Assembly (NCBI GenBank): GCA_028873595.1 | Contig: JAPPOV010000024.1 | Span: 23,097-87,096 of the forward strand | Direction of reading: 5' to 3' | Origin: Gemmatimonadota bacterium | Lineage (GTDB): Bacteria > Gemmatimonadota > Gemmatimonadetes > Longimicrobiales > Gaopeijiaceae | Length of the DNA stretch: 64,000 bases | Shown here: piece after piece, positions 7,083-16,340 of the stretch | How the letters are laid out: the number at the start of each line of letters is the position of its first letter | How positions within the stretch are numbered: the first letter of the stretch is position 1 | Notes under the pieces: model-generated | Database searches by the model: none | Seen by the model: only the letters and a program-made list of their open reading frames with translations | Told to the model about the DNA's origin: nothing | Translations under genes and position numbers: made by a program

Positions 7083-7982
7083 TCAGTCCTCCGAGAGCTG
7101 GGTCTCGGCCTGCATCCCCATTGCATGGTACCCCTTGTCCACGTGCAGCGTCTCGCCGGTGATCCCCGAAGCGAGCGGTGAGCAAAGGAAGGCGGCAGCG
7201 GAGCCGACTTCCTCGGCCGTGTTCGCTTCGGGCAACGCAGCGTTCTCCTCGTAGTACTCGACCATCTTCTGGATGGTGCCGATCGCCTTCGCTGCACGAC
7301 TCGCCAGAGGGCCAGCGCTGATCGTGTTCACTCGAATCCCGAAGCGGCGCCCGGCTTCGAACGCAAGCGTACGCGTGTCTCCTTCCAGGGCCGCCTTCGC
7401 CGAGCTCATGCCTCCGCCGTATCCGGGAATGACCCGTTCTGCGGCGAGGTACGAGAGTGACACCACCGAGCCGCCGGAGCGCATGAGTGGACCGAACCGC
7501 TGGACCATGCTCACGAGTGAGTATGCGCTGGCGCTCAGTGCGGCGAGGTAGCCGGATCGACTTGTGTCGATCAGGGCGTTTTGTACCTCGGGGCCGTTGG
7601 CCAGAGAGTGCACGACAATGTCGAGGCATTCATCACCGAAGTCGCTTCGCAGCGCATCTGCCACTCCCTGAATCGTGTACCCCTGCAAATCGACGTACCG
7701 CTTGTCCTGCCGGATGTCCTCCGGAACGTCGTCGGGCGTATCGAAGACAGCGTCGAGCGGGTAGATCCGTTCAAACTCGATCTCACCCCCACCAGGCAGC
7801 GACATATCGAGTTTTCCGCGCTCGAGGCTCTTCGTGAAGATCCTCATCGTAGGTGGCCAGGTGCCGACACACACGGTCGCCCCTGCCTGCGCCAGCGCTT
7901 GCACGATGGCCCATCCGTAGCCCTTGTCGTCTGCGATGCCGGCGACGAACGCCCGCTTACCGGTCAGGTCGATCGAAAGCAT
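7083..7982 (-). CDS. fabI: Enoyl-[acyl-carrier-protein] reductase (NADH), plant-type FabI
   Basis: This 299-residue short-chain-dehydrogenase-fold enzyme performs the last reduction of fatty-acid elongation. The dinucleotide site is [17 protein letters not shown]. The catalytic pair is Tyr188 and Lys196 in YGGGMSSAK, with spacing eight as in plant and apicomplexan reductases rather than seven as in Escherichia coli FabI. The insertion [17 protein letters not shown] and the block HSLANGPEV also match the plant-like group. ATG 7982 has GAAGAG about 8 bases upstream; a GTG at 7991 is less well placed. It lies 48 bases after the aminotransferase start and is probably its own unit. Confidence 0.95.
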   Translation of the reverse strand: MLSIDLTGKRAFVAGIADDKGYGWAIVQALAQAGATVCVGTWPPTMRIFTKSLERGKLDMSLPGGGEIEFERIYPLDAVFDTPDDVPEDIRQDKRYVDLQGYTIQGVADALRSDFGDECLDIVVHSLANGPEVQNALIDTSRSGYLAALSASAYSLVSMVQRFGPLMRSGGSVVSLSYLAAERVIPGYGGGMSSAKAALEGDTRTLAFEAGRRFGIRVNTISAGPLASRAAKAIGTIQKMVEYYEENAALPEANTAEEVGSAAAFLCSPLASGITGETLHVDKGYHAMGMQAETQLSED

Positions 7983-8024
7983 GAAACCCACTCTTCAGAA
8001 GTGACGGCGAGGAAAGGTAGACGA

Positions 8025-9164
8025 TCAACGGGCCTCGGCGGACCCCCGACGTCCCGCTGTCCAGAACAGTAGAGCCGCCGTCAGGACAAGAGCTGCGATC
8101 CCACCCAGTGCACCCGCGGCATCGACCGCCCAGGCCCAGATGGGAATCACGAACGTGACGGCCGCGATGATCAGCACGGAGTCCAATTGACGCCGGTCCG
8201 CATACGCGAAGAAGGCCACTCCAGTGGTCGAGACGATCAGCGTGGCCAGACCGGGGCCCCCGTGGAACGTCTCATGCGCCGTAAGGGAGCCAAGGCCAAC
8301 CCATGCCAGGCACTGGAGGGAGAGAAGTCTCTCGAGAACAGTGCGCTCTACTCGCGGAGTGCCCTGTTCCAACTCGCGCACGGTGAGTGTGACGGACAGC
8401 GCCCACCATAAATCAATGGGAATGAACGCTTCCTCGTCGAGGGACAGTGGGCCGAAGGCGGTCAGCGCCACAAGCACGAACCCCGCACCGATGGCCAGGA
8501 TGAAGGCGTTGAGGGCCCAGGGGTGACGGTCGCCTGTCTCGTCCGAACGCAATGTCCGGAGCAGTGACAGGACTCCTGCGATGAGGACTGCATCGAGAAT
8601 CCAGATGATGCCATCACCCGACAGCGGGGTGGAACGATCCAGAAAGACAGCAAGAAATCCCAGGCCCGTGATCAGGTGTACCCCGGGCATGAGGGGATCG
8701 CGCCGCATGGCTCTCGGAGTGAGGATGACCGGAATCACGAGAGCACTGAGGCCGAACAGCGTTCCGCCGAGTGACTGATCGGGCCAGACCTGTTCCGAGT
8801 AGACGTATGCCGAGAAGAGGAGTCCGATGCCGGCAGCCTGGAGCGCGTACGAGCTCGGCTTCCATCGACCCCTCGACTCCAGAAGGATGCCTCCCGCTGT
8901 GACCGCGACGGCGGCCACCGTCAGGATGATCGTTCGACCCATTTCGCCGTAGCGCGGCCACGCCCAGGTCAGGAATACACCGCCTGCGATGACGAGCACG
9001 ACGGCGCCCGTGATCGCGAGCACGTACTGGCTCGTCCGAGTCGATCGCGCTGCCGCGTGGGCCGATTCGACTGCCTTCAGTCGCTCGGCGGTTTCCGCGT
9101 CGATGATCGAGGAACCCAACCATCGATCGATGGCTGAATTGACGATGTCCTGTCGCAAGCTCAT
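8025..9164 (-). CDS. DUF2157-type multi-pass membrane protein
   Basis: This 379-residue protein starts with a soluble segment of about 45 residues (AIDRWLGSSIIDAETAERL) typical of DUF2157, followed by roughly ten hydrophobic segments. Charged loops between them are short. No catalytic motif is visible. It ends 42 bases before the fabI start on the same strand. Family members are predicted inner-membrane proteins of unknown function, so only location is supported. Confidence 0.7.
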   Translation of the reverse strand: MSLRQDIVNSAIDRWLGSSIIDAETAERLKAVESAHAAARSTRTSQYVLAITGAVVLVIAGGVFLTWAWPRYGEMGRTIILTVAAVAVTAGGILLESRGRWKPSSYALQAAGIGLLFSAYVYSEQVWPDQSLGGTLFGLSALVIPVILTPRAMRRDPLMPGVHLITGLGFLAVFLDRSTPLSGDGIIWILDAVLIAGVLSLLRTLRSDETGDRHPWALNAFILAIGAGFVLVALTAFGPLSLDEEAFIPIDLWWALSVTLTVRELEQGTPRVERTVLERLLSLQCLAWVGLGSLTAHETFHGGPGLATLIVSTTGVAFFAYADRRQLDSVLIIAAVTFVIPIWAWAVDAAGALGGIAALVLTAALLFWTAGRRGSAEAR

Positions 9165-9245
9165 GAACTGAACATGGGTCCTGGGGTGTGGGTCGAGCCA
9201 GCGTCGGTGATGAGCCGCGTAGCCTGTGGCCTGACACGGCTCCTG

Positions 9246-10208
9246 CTACAGCAGGAACATGAATGCTCCGACATAGGCCGTCAGCAGGACCGCACCTTCC
9301 CACCTTCGGATCCGCCAACCGCTTCTGAGAACAGGCAGAAGCAGCATCGAGAGAGCCACGACGGCTGCCATCTCACGCTGGATCAAGCCTTCGGGGATCG
9401 CGATGGGGTGAAGGCTCGAGGTGACGCCCAGAACCGCTGCGACATTGAAAATGTTGGAGCCGATGACGTTGCCGACCGCGATGTCTGCCTCTTTGCGAAC
9501 GGCGGCAACGAGTGATGTTGCGAGCTCCGGGAGAGACGTGCCGACCGCCACCACCGTGAGGCCGATGACCACCTGGGAGATTCCCAGTGCGGAAGCCACG
9601 TCGACTGCGCCTTCCACGATGCAGTAGCCGCCGAAGACCAGGCATCCCGAGCCGGCAAGAATCAGAAGAACGTCTGGCGGGTGGACGAGAGGGGACGCCG
9701 AATCCGACGCCTCCATGAACTCTTCATACTCGGTGAGAACCTCCGGAGCTTCGTCTCCGGCGGTTCGAAAAACGAAGACGAGATAGCCGACGAGCGCGAC
9801 GAGAAGAATCACACCGTCACCGCGTGTCAGCATGCCGTCCCAGGCCAGAACGACGAGCGAACCGGTCACCATGAGCATGATGGGAGCCTCTCTCCAGACG
9901 ACTCGTGCATGCACCTCGAGGGGGCGTATCACCGATGTCAGCCCGAGGATCAGGCCGATATTGGCGAGGTTCGACCCCATGACGTTGCCGAGGGCGAGGT
10001 TCGCGTTGCCCCCGAGAGCGGCCATGGTGCTCACGACAAGCTCGGGGGCGGAAGTCCCGAAAGAGACCACACTCAGTCCGATGATGATCGGGCTGACGCC
10101 GAGCGTAGCCGAAAGTCGAGCGGAGCCTCGAACCAGCCATTCGGCACCGTAGTACAGTACGCCCACACCGAGTGTGAGAATCGCGACGGCGAAGGCGAGA
10201 TCAGCCAC
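9246..10208 (-). CDS. CaCA-family Na+/Ca2+ (cation/H+) exchanger
   Basis: This 320-residue membrane protein has the two inverted alpha-repeats of calcium/cation antiporters. The first is VVSFGTSAPELVVS with NLALGNVMGSNLANIG; the second is VVAVGTSLPELATS with DIAVGNVIGSNIFNVA. The Glu in each G-T-S-x-P-E and the Asn residues after it bind Ca2+ and Na+. About ten membrane segments flank an acidic loop near the middle (residues about 150-175). It likely exports Ca2+. The GTG start overlaps the polX stop by eight bases, so it is the third gene of the ligA-polX run, though its function seems unrelated to DNA repair. Confidence 0.93.
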   Translation of the reverse strand: MADLAFAVAILTLGVGVLYYGAEWLVRGSARLSATLGVSPIIIGLSVVSFGTSAPELVVSTMAALGGNANLALGNVMGSNLANIGLILGLTSVIRPLEVHARVVWREAPIMLMVTGSLVVLAWDGMLTRGDGVILLVALVGYLVFVFRTAGDEAPEVLTEYEEFMEASDSASPLVHPPDVLLILAGSGCLVFGGYCIVEGAVDVASALGISQVVIGLTVVAVGTSLPELATSLVAAVRKEADIAVGNVIGSNIFNVAAVLGVTSSLHPIAIPEGLIQREMAAVVALSMLLLPVLRSGWRIRRWEGAVLLTAYVGAFMFLL

Positions 10209-11997
10209 GGCGGTCTAGCCAGGAGCGAAACTCAGGCAGGGTTCGTGTGTTGAGGACGTCCTTTGCGCTCAGCCAGCCACGTCGGGCCTGGTCAATGCCG
10301 AAGCGCATGTCTGCGAGGCCACGTGGGGAGTGGGCGTCCGTGCTGATCACCACCGGCACGCCGAGCTCCTTCGCCCGATACACGTGTGTGTCCTTGAGGT
10401 CGAGCCGGTTAGGGTTCGCATTGAGCTCGACGGCGACGCCGAGGTCCGCGGCGGCTTCCAGCACAGCCTCGATGTCCATCTCGAAGGGTTCCCGACGATT
10501 GATCCGACGGCCGGTCGGATGCGCGAGGATGTCGACCGTCGGGTGGGCCATCGCCTTGAGCACGCGGTCCGTCATGGTTGAACGGTCCATATCCATGAAG
10601 GAGTGGATCGAGATGACCACCACGTCGAGTTCGCCGAGAACATCGTCGGGCATGTCGAGTGACCCGTCCTTCAGGATGTCGATCTCGACACTCTTGAAAA
10701 TCTCGATGCCATCGACGCGCTCGCGGACCTCATCGATCTCTGCCCACTGCTTGCGGGCGCGCTCAGGTGTGAGCCCCTGGACCATCGCCATCGCCTGGCT
10801 ATGGTCGGTGACCGCGATGTATTCGTAGCCCAGCGCTTTGCACGCCTGAGCCATCTCTTCGAGCGAAGCCGCGCCATCGCTCCATGTCGAGTGCATCTGG
10901 AGATCCCCGCGGATCTGGTCGAGGGTCACCAGCTCCGGCAACGTGCCTTCGATCGCCGCTTCTACCTCGCCCCGGTTCTCGCGGAGCTCAGGGGGAACCC
11001 ACGCCATGCCGAGCGCTTCGTAGACCTCCGCTTCGGTGTCGCCTGCGAGGCGTTGGCCGTCTTCCTTGCCGATTTCGTCTGCTTCGCTGTTCTCGGGCAC
11101 GCGAAAGACGCCCCACTCGTTCACGCGAAGACCCTGTCGTACGGCTCGGGTACGTACCGAGACGTTGTGCTCTTTGGATCCCGTGAAGTACTGCAGGGCG
11201 GCCCCGAACGAGCGACCGGGGATGACACGGAGGTCTACCTGCAGTCCGGAGTGGAGAAGGGCCGAGCCTTTGGTTTCACCTGCCCCGAGCACGCGCGCGA
11301 CCCCGCTATAGGAGACGAAGCGAGAGACCACCTCCGCACCATTACCCTCGAAGCGCGCAAGAATGTCGACATCACCAATCGTCTCCTTCCTTCTCCGCAG
11401 GCTACCCGCAACAACGGCCTCTGCGACACCCGGAGTGGCGCGGACGTATTCGAGCAGCCCCGCGATCAGCTTTTCGGCCTCGTGGACCTGGAACCGACCA
11501 GTGTGCTTGCGATGGTCGTCAATCGAATTGCGAATCTTGTCTGCGCTCTTCGCACCGAACCCGCCAAGTTGCTGGACCGTGCCGGTGTCCAGAGCGGCTT
11601 CGAGCTCGTCGACACTCTTCACGCCGAGCTCGTCGAAGAGTTTCTTCGCTTTCTTTGGCCCGACACCGTCCAGACGAACCAGCTCCACGAGCGCAATCGG
11701 GTACTCCGCCGAAACCTCTTCGAGACGTGTGATGCGGCCGGTCTTCAGGAGTTCGGTTACGTGTTTCGCGACACTCTTGCCGACACCGGGAAGCTCGGTG
11801 AGATCCTCCCCGGCCTCGACCATGGACTCGAGCGTCCGTGTCAGGTTGTTGATGGTCGCGACGGCGTTGCGGTAGGCTCGGATCCGGAACGGGCTGGCTC
11901 CCTGGATCTCGAGCAGGTCGGCAAGGGTTGTGAGCGTTCGGGCAACGTCGAGGTTTTCCATCAGCGTAGCCGATGTCGTCGGGTCCACCTCATGCAT
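10201..11997 (-). CDS. polX: DNA polymerase/3'-5' exonuclease PolX
   Basis: This 598-residue protein is a bacterial family X DNA polymerase fused to a PHP nuclease. Residues about 15-95 are the 8-kDa helix-hairpin-helix domain (ELPGVGKSVAKHV). The palm has GSLRRRKETIGDVDIL, whose two Asp residues and a third in LQVDLRVIP bind the catalytic metals. The PHP part begins at about residue 355 with DLQMHSTWSDG (H-x-H), then VTDHSQ and LAHPTG. Such enzymes fill short gaps in base-excision repair and trim 3' ends. ATG 11997 lies inside the end of ligA with an eight-base overlap, so ligase and polymerase are likely made together, matching a repair role. Confidence 0.95.
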   Translation of the reverse strand: MHEVDPTTSATLMENLDVARTLTTLADLLEIQGASPFRIRAYRNAVATINNLTRTLESMVEAGEDLTELPGVGKSVAKHVTELLKTGRITRLEEVSAEYPIALVELVRLDGVGPKKAKKLFDELGVKSVDELEAALDTGTVQQLGGFGAKSADKIRNSIDDHRKHTGRFQVHEAEKLIAGLLEYVRATPGVAEAVVAGSLRRRKETIGDVDILARFEGNGAEVVSRFVSYSGVARVLGAGETKGSALLHSGLQVDLRVIPGRSFGAALQYFTGSKEHNVSVRTRAVRQGLRVNEWGVFRVPENSEADEIGKEDGQRLAGDTEAEVYEALGMAWVPPELRENRGEVEAAIEGTLPELVTLDQIRGDLQMHSTWSDGAASLEEMAQACKALGYEYIAVTDHSQAMAMVQGLTPERARKQWAEIDEVRERVDGIEIFKSVEIDILKDGSLDMPDDVLGELDVVVISIHSFMDMDRSTMTDRVLKAMAHPTVDILAHPTGRRINRREPFEMDIEAVLEAAADLGVAVELNANPNRLDLKDTHVYRAKELGVPVVISTDAHSPRGLADMRFGIDQARRGWLSAKDVLNTRTLPEFRSWLDRRG

Positions 11998-14038
11998 CAC
12001 CACCGTCGAGAGTGCCGCCGTGGTCCGTCAGTCGAACGAGGAACTCATCGAAATCGAGGACCTCGACGCCGAGCTTCTCCGCTTTCGCGAGCTTCGAGCC
12101 GGCTTTCTCTCCTGCCACGACAAACGCGGTCTTCTTCGATACCGAGCCCGAGGTGCTTCCTCCGACGGAACGCCACGCAGTCTCCGCTACTACCCGGGGG
12201 ACGGGGATTGCGCCGGTGAAGACTGCGGTGCCGAGGTCCGGCAGGTCGCAGGACGTCAACTCTACGGTCTTTGGCTCGACGCCTCGGGCAAGGACACCAT
12301 CGACGGCTGCCGCATTCCGTTCGTCGGCGAAGAAGCTCGTAATTGCCTCCGACATCCGTGGTCCGATGCCGTCGATCTCGACCAATTGCTGCGTCGTCGC
12401 CCGCCGGATCGCGTCGAATGAACCGAAACGCTCGGCGAGCGTCCGTGCGACGGTAACACCCACCTCCGGAATCCCCAGTGCAATGAGAAAGCGGTTGAGG
12501 TCCGGGGTGCGTTTCGATGCGATCGCTTCGACGAGGGCTGTGGCCGACTTCTCGCCGAACCCTTCCAGAGCGACCAGGTGGTCCGGTGTGACGTCGAAGA
12601 GTTCGGCGAGCTGCGTCACAAGTCCACGATCGACGAGAAGGTTTGCCGTTTCCTCGCCCAGCCCTTCGATGTCGAGCGCGGAGCGGGAGCCAAAATGGAT
12701 GATGCGTCCCTTGAGCTGGGCGTTGCAGCCGAAGCGGTTGGGACAGACAAGGCGAGGGCCGTCCTCGATCACCGGTGTCTCACATACCGGGCAGCGATCG
12801 GGCATGTCGAAGGGTGGAGACCGGTCGTCGTGATGCTCGATCACTTCCACGACTTGAGGGATGACGTCACCCGCTCTCTGGATACGCACCGTGTCATGCT
12901 CACGGAGGTCCTTTCGCCGGAGCTCTTCTCTGTTGTGCAGCGAGGCTCGCGAGACCGTGACGCCGCCCACGACGACAGGCCGTAGCCATGCGACGGGCGT
13001 GAGGACGCCTGTCCGGCCCACCTGGATGTCGATCTTCTCGATGACTGTGACTTCCTGACGGGGAGCGAACTTGAGAGCCATCGCCCATCGGGGGTGATGA
13101 GAGGTCGCGCCCATCGCGCGCCGGGCCGCGAGGTCGTCGAGTTTGACGACGACACCATCGATCTCGTAGTCGAGCTCGTCGCGCTGTTCTTCATACGCGG
13201 AGTGGTATGCGAGCACCTCGTCGACCGTGGTCGCAGTCTGGATGCGTTCCGGGACACGGAAGCCCCATTCGCGAATCGCTTCGACTCCGGCGATGTCAGA
13301 GGTGAACGAGTCGCCCTCGACCACGAGCACGTCATAGACGAGCACGTCGAGCTTGCGTGATGCCGTCACGCGGGAGTCGAGCTGTCGGATTGATCCGGCA
13401 GCTGAATTGCGCGGCGACGCATACGGCTCGAGGCCTGCTTCGGCTATACGAGCGTTGAAGTCCGCGAAGTCCGAGATGTACATCAGGACTTCTCCGCGAA
13501 GAGCAAGCAGCTTAGGCGCGGGGCGCACGGTTGTGCGCAGGCGGAGGGGGACGGTGGGGATCGTCCTGATGTTCGCGGTCACACGCTCGCCTTGCTGGCC
13601 GTTGCCGCGCGTGACAGCACGAGTCAGAACCCCGTCCTCGTACACGAGTTCGATCGAGGCCCCGTCGAGCTTCGGTTCGAGGATGTAGCGAGGTGTGACA
13701 CCGTCACCAAGGGCACGGCGAACCCGTTCGTCGAAGCGCACGAAGTCCTCCGGTTTCTCCGACGAATCCAGAGACAGGAGGGCGGCGACGTGCTCAACGG
13801 TTTCGAACTTGTCCTGCGGCGGCGCGCCGACGCGCTTGGTCGGCGAGTCAGGCGATTCGAGAGCCGGGTACTGTCCTTCCAGCGCCTGGAGGCGGCGAAA
13901 GAGATCATCGTATTCGGCGTCGCCGATTTCGGGACGTGCCTCGTGGTAATAGAGGTATGCGTGACGCCTCAGCTCCGAGCGGAGGGTTTCGGCCTCCTCG
14001 AGGATCGCGTTCGGTATGTCGTGATTCGCGTCGGTCAC
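11990..14038 (-). CDS. ligA: NAD+-dependent DNA ligase LigA
   Basis: This 682-residue protein has the whole LigA layout. An Ia domain comes first (YLYYHEARPEIGDAEYDDL, for NMN). The adenylation domain has Lys123 in EPKLDG, and the OB fold follows. The zinc finger is CPVCET with CPNRFGCN. The HhH region includes LGIPEVGVTVA and IDGIGPRMSEA, and a C-terminal BRCT domain contains FTGAI and SGSVSKKTAFVVAGEKAGSK. It seals nicks in replication and repair. The start is GTG 14038; the frame is open further upstream but that extension lacks ligase similarity. It leads a coupled run with polX and the CaCA exchanger. Confidence 0.96.
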   Translation of the reverse strand: MTDANHDIPNAILEEAETLRSELRRHAYLYYHEARPEIGDAEYDDLFRRLQALEGQYPALESPDSPTKRVGAPPQDKFETVEHVAALLSLDSSEKPEDFVRFDERVRRALGDGVTPRYILEPKLDGASIELVYEDGVLTRAVTRGNGQQGERVTANIRTIPTVPLRLRTTVRPAPKLLALRGEVLMYISDFADFNARIAEAGLEPYASPRNSAAGSIRQLDSRVTASRKLDVLVYDVLVVEGDSFTSDIAGVEAIREWGFRVPERIQTATTVDEVLAYHSAYEEQRDELDYEIDGVVVKLDDLAARRAMGATSHHPRWAMALKFAPRQEVTVIEKIDIQVGRTGVLTPVAWLRPVVVGGVTVSRASLHNREELRRKDLREHDTVRIQRAGDVIPQVVEVIEHHDDRSPPFDMPDRCPVCETPVIEDGPRLVCPNRFGCNAQLKGRIIHFGSRSALDIEGLGEETANLLVDRGLVTQLAELFDVTPDHLVALEGFGEKSATALVEAIASKRTPDLNRFLIALGIPEVGVTVARTLAERFGSFDAIRRATTQQLVEIDGIGPRMSEAITSFFADERNAAAVDGVLARGVEPKTVELTSCDLPDLGTAVFTGAIPVPRVVAETAWRSVGGSTSGSVSKKTAFVVAGEKAGSKLAKAEKLGVEVLDFDEFLVRLTDHGGTLDGGDA

Positions 14039-14080
14039 GGCTGTAGCTCGAGGTGGGTTCCCAACGACCGACAATATCGC

Positions 14081-14156
14081 TCCTTCGGCGCTCCAGGGGC
14101 ACCGAAGGAATCCCGCGGGATCTCGCTGGGTGCGGCTTGCACCGTAGCGGGATTCC
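14081..14156. repeat. Two overlapping inverted repeats in the ligA/amidohydrolase divergent region
   Basis: TCCTTCGG (14081-14088) pairs with CCGAAGGA (14102-14109). GGAATCCCGC (14107-14116) pairs with GCGGGATTCC (14147-14156) and encloses GGTGC-ggctt-GCACC (14129-14143). The right arm of the first shares three bases with the left arm of the second, so the full hairpins exclude each other. The element sits in the leader of one or both divergent genes. An attenuator or operator is possible; no known riboswitch was recognised. Confidence 0.5.
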
Positions 14157-14238
14157 CCGGCCTCACTGATCTTGTCGGTTCTCTGCGTCGACCCGGCTGG
14201 TCGGGATGGCGCGCGTACGAAGGGCATCTGGAGGTATC

Positions 14239-15879
14239 ATGAAGAGGCATCATCCCCTGGGACGGCTGCTGGGAGCGATCGCCGCAGTTCTGATCACGAG
14301 TACCGGTCTTGCCGCACAGCAGGGCGGCATGGAGGAGACCAACCCCCGTCGTGCCGACGAGGGCGACGGTCCGCACGAGCGGCTGATTCTCCGGGGCGGC
14401 ACGTACATCGATGGCGCTGGAAGCCCGCCACTCGGGCCGGTCGATATCGTCATTGAAGACGACCGAATCGTGGAGATTCGCGCTGTCGGCTTCCCCATGG
14501 CGCCGATCAACGAGTCGCGTCGTCCAGACGGTGCCACACAGGAGATCGACGTTTCGGGGATGTATATCCTTCCCGGTCTGGTCGACATGCACGTCCACAC
14601 AGGCGGAGCCGGCAAGGCGCCTCAGGCGGAATACGCCCACAAGCTGTGGATGGGCAACGGCATTACCACGGCGCGTGGTGTGGGCTTTGGTCCGATGATG
14701 TGGTCGCTCGAGCAGAAAGCGCGTTCCGAGGCGAATGAGATCGTCGCTCCACGCATGTTCGTCTACGCCCGTCCGGGCGAAGCTTGGGATCGTGGTCCCG
14801 TTACGACACCGGAGATGGCCCGGGAGTGGGTGCGCTGGGCTGCCAACGTCGATGTGGACGGAGCACGAATCGACGGACTCAAGCTCACGTCGTACCCCCC
14901 CGCGATCATGGAGGCGCTGATCGATGAAGCGCACCAGCATGGCCTCGGGACGGTCGCGCACCTGGCGCAGACGGGCGTGGCCCGAATGAACGCGCTTGAT
15001 GCGGCCGAGCTGGGTCTCGACATGATGACCCATTACTACGGTCTCTTCGAGGCGCTGTTCGAGGAGCGGACGATCCAGGATTTTCCGGCCGACTACAACT
15101 ACCAGAACGAGCAGCATCGTTTCGGTCAGGTGGGACGACTCTGGAATCAGTCCGCGGAGCCGGGCTCCGAAGCATGGAATGATCTCATCGACCGCTTTCT
15201 CGAGCTCGACTTCGGCATCGACCCCACGATGTCGATCTACGAAGCCAGCCGTGATGTCATGCGTGCGCGGGAGGCTGAATGGCACGAGGAGTACACGCTG
15301 CCCAGCCAGTGGGACTTCTATCAGCCCAGCCGGGAGGCGCATGGGTCGTACTGGTTCTACTGGACCACTGAGGACGAGTATCACTGGCAGCAGTTTTACC
15401 GGAAGTGGATGACGTTCCTCAACGACTACAAGAACGCCGGCGGGATTGTCACGACGGGGTCGGACTCCGGCTTCATCTACAAGCTTTACGGCTTCGATTA
15501 CATCCGGGAGCTGGAGCTCCTGCGTGAGGCGGGGTTCAACCCGCTCGAGGTGATCCGTGCCGCCACGTACCATGGCGCACTGCAGCTCCACAAGCCGAAG
15601 GGGATGGAGAACGACCTGCAGTTCGGCGTCCTCGAGGTCGGAGCGAAGGCGGACATGATCATCGTGCCCGAGAACCCGCTTGCGAACCTCAAGGTCCTTT
15701 ACGGCACGGGAACCCCGCGACTGAATGATGACACCGGTGAGGTCGAACGGGTCGGTGGCATCACCTACACCATCAAGGACGGAATCGTCTACGACGCCAG
15801 GCAGCTCCTGGAGGACGTACGCCAGATGGTTCGAGACGCCCGGGCCAATCCGGTGTCCGAGCAGGGCGGTAGCATGTAG
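14239..15879 (+). CDS. Secreted metal-dependent amidohydrolase
   Basis: This 546-residue protein begins at an ATG with GGAGG five bases upstream and has a signal peptide (about residues 1-27, ending GLAAQ). The amidohydrolase barrel begins with PGLVDMHVHTGG, the first metal-binding H-x-H. LKLTSY holds a Lys that may be the carboxylated bridge. VAHLAQ and MTHYYG hold later His ligands, and TTGSDSGF the catalytic Asp. The C-terminal GAKADMIIVPENPLANLKVL is the small beta-sandwich typical of imidazolonepropionase/prolidase-like members. It most likely hydrolyses a cyclic amide or peptide-like compound outside the cytoplasm; the substrate is unknown. A strong hairpin follows. Confidence 0.85.
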   Translation: MKRHHPLGRLLGAIAAVLITSTGLAAQQGGMEETNPRRADEGDGPHERLILRGGTYIDGAGSPPLGPVDIVIEDDRIVEIRAVGFPMAPINESRRPDGATQEIDVSGMYILPGLVDMHVHTGGAGKAPQAEYAHKLWMGNGITTARGVGFGPMMWSLEQKARSEANEIVAPRMFVYARPGEAWDRGPVTTPEMAREWVRWAANVDVDGARIDGLKLTSYPPAIMEALIDEAHQHGLGTVAHLAQTGVARMNALDAAELGLDMMTHYYGLFEALFEERTIQDFPADYNYQNEQHRFGQVGRLWNQSAEPGSEAWNDLIDRFLELDFGIDPTMSIYEASRDVMRAREAEWHEEYTLPSQWDFYQPSREAHGSYWFYWTTEDEYHWQQFYRKWMTFLNDYKNAGGIVTTGSDSGFIYKLYGFDYIRELELLREAGFNPLEVIRAATYHGALQLHKPKGMENDLQFGVLEVGAKADMIIVPENPLANLKVLYGTGTPRLNDDTGEVERVGGITYTIKDGIVYDARQLLEDVRQMVRDARANPVSEQGGSM

Positions 15880-16049
15880 CTCCTCCGGAGCATTCACGGG
15901 AAGCACGAGCTTCCAGGGACAGGCGCCCCTGCCCGATCCATGGGTGGGGGCGCTTCGTCTATCTCGAACATGAAATAGAAGCGATGTTCTAATAAAGGGT
16001 CCTCCTGTCTTGAGCGTGCTACGCTGAGCCCTGTCCCAGAGGAGTTCGG
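15880..16049. other. Intergenic stretch with inverted repeat, no supported gene
   Basis: After the terminator this AT-richer stretch holds GAACAT (15966-15971) and its exact reverse complement ATGTTC (15984-15989), followed directly by TAATAAAG. This could mark a promoter with an operator. The LexA pattern GAAC-N4-GTTC does not fit because the spacing is too long. Confidence 0.3.
15921..15955 (+). terminator. 14-bp hairpin after the amidohydrolase gene
   Basis: AGGCGCCCCTGCCC pairs with GGGTGGGGGCGCTT around a 7-base loop (GATCCAT), including three G-T pairs. No T run follows, as with other terminators in this window. Confidence 0.55.
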
Positions 16050-16340
16050 GTGAAGCCTTCTCGGGATCCCGCTCGAGGGCCTCGACACGCTCTCCATCGC
16101 CATCGAGCATCCGTGCTCGTTGTCGCCGGCCGTGGCCTGATCTACGGGTACCCATTGGTCCGGATCTCTCTCGTACGTATTGTCGAGGGCTCTCAGGATC
16201 CATGGGCTACAGGGGAAGACGACATGGAGCTGCACCCGCGTGACATCGATGGCGACGTCGTTCGACCCATGCGCGACTCGTATTCGGGACAGGACAGTCA
16301 ACTCGCCACCGCAATCTGCGTGTCTCCGGAGAGCCGGTGA
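16050..16340 (+). CDS. Possible small protein ahead of the class V aminotransferase gene
   Basis: This 96-codon frame starts at GTG with GAGGAG six bases upstream, and its TGA overlaps the GTG of the aminotransferase gene (GTGA). Both signals are typical of real coupled genes here. The translated protein is basic at its N-terminus, has one short hydrophobic stretch (SVLVVAGRGLIYGYPLV) and resembles no family I recognise. The composition is unremarkable for a chance frame in GC-rich DNA, so it may equally be leader sequence. Comparison of the same region in relatives would decide. Confidence 0.25.
   Translation: MKPSRDPARGPRHALHRHRASVLVVAGRGLIYGYPLVRISLVRIVEGSQDPWATGEDDMELHPRDIDGDVVRPMRDSYSGQDSQLATAICVSPESR

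Noticed and set aside
10801..12219. 472-codon plus-strand frame opposite polX
   Set aside because: Antisense shadow; polX motifs are complete.
13995..14227. 63-residue N-terminal extension of LigA
   Set aside because: LigA similarity begins at GTG 14038; the extension runs through the overlapping inverted repeats and lacks a ribosome site.
15966..15989. GAACAT...ATGTTC as a LexA box
   Set aside because: The GAAC and GTTC halves are 16 bases apart rather than four, so the SOS-box geometry does not fit.
14035..16203. 722-codon minus-strand open frame opposite the amidohydrolase
   Set aside because: It mirrors a clear plus-strand enzyme with signal peptide and ribosome site; its translation is Arg/Val/Leu-rich low-information sequence without motifs.
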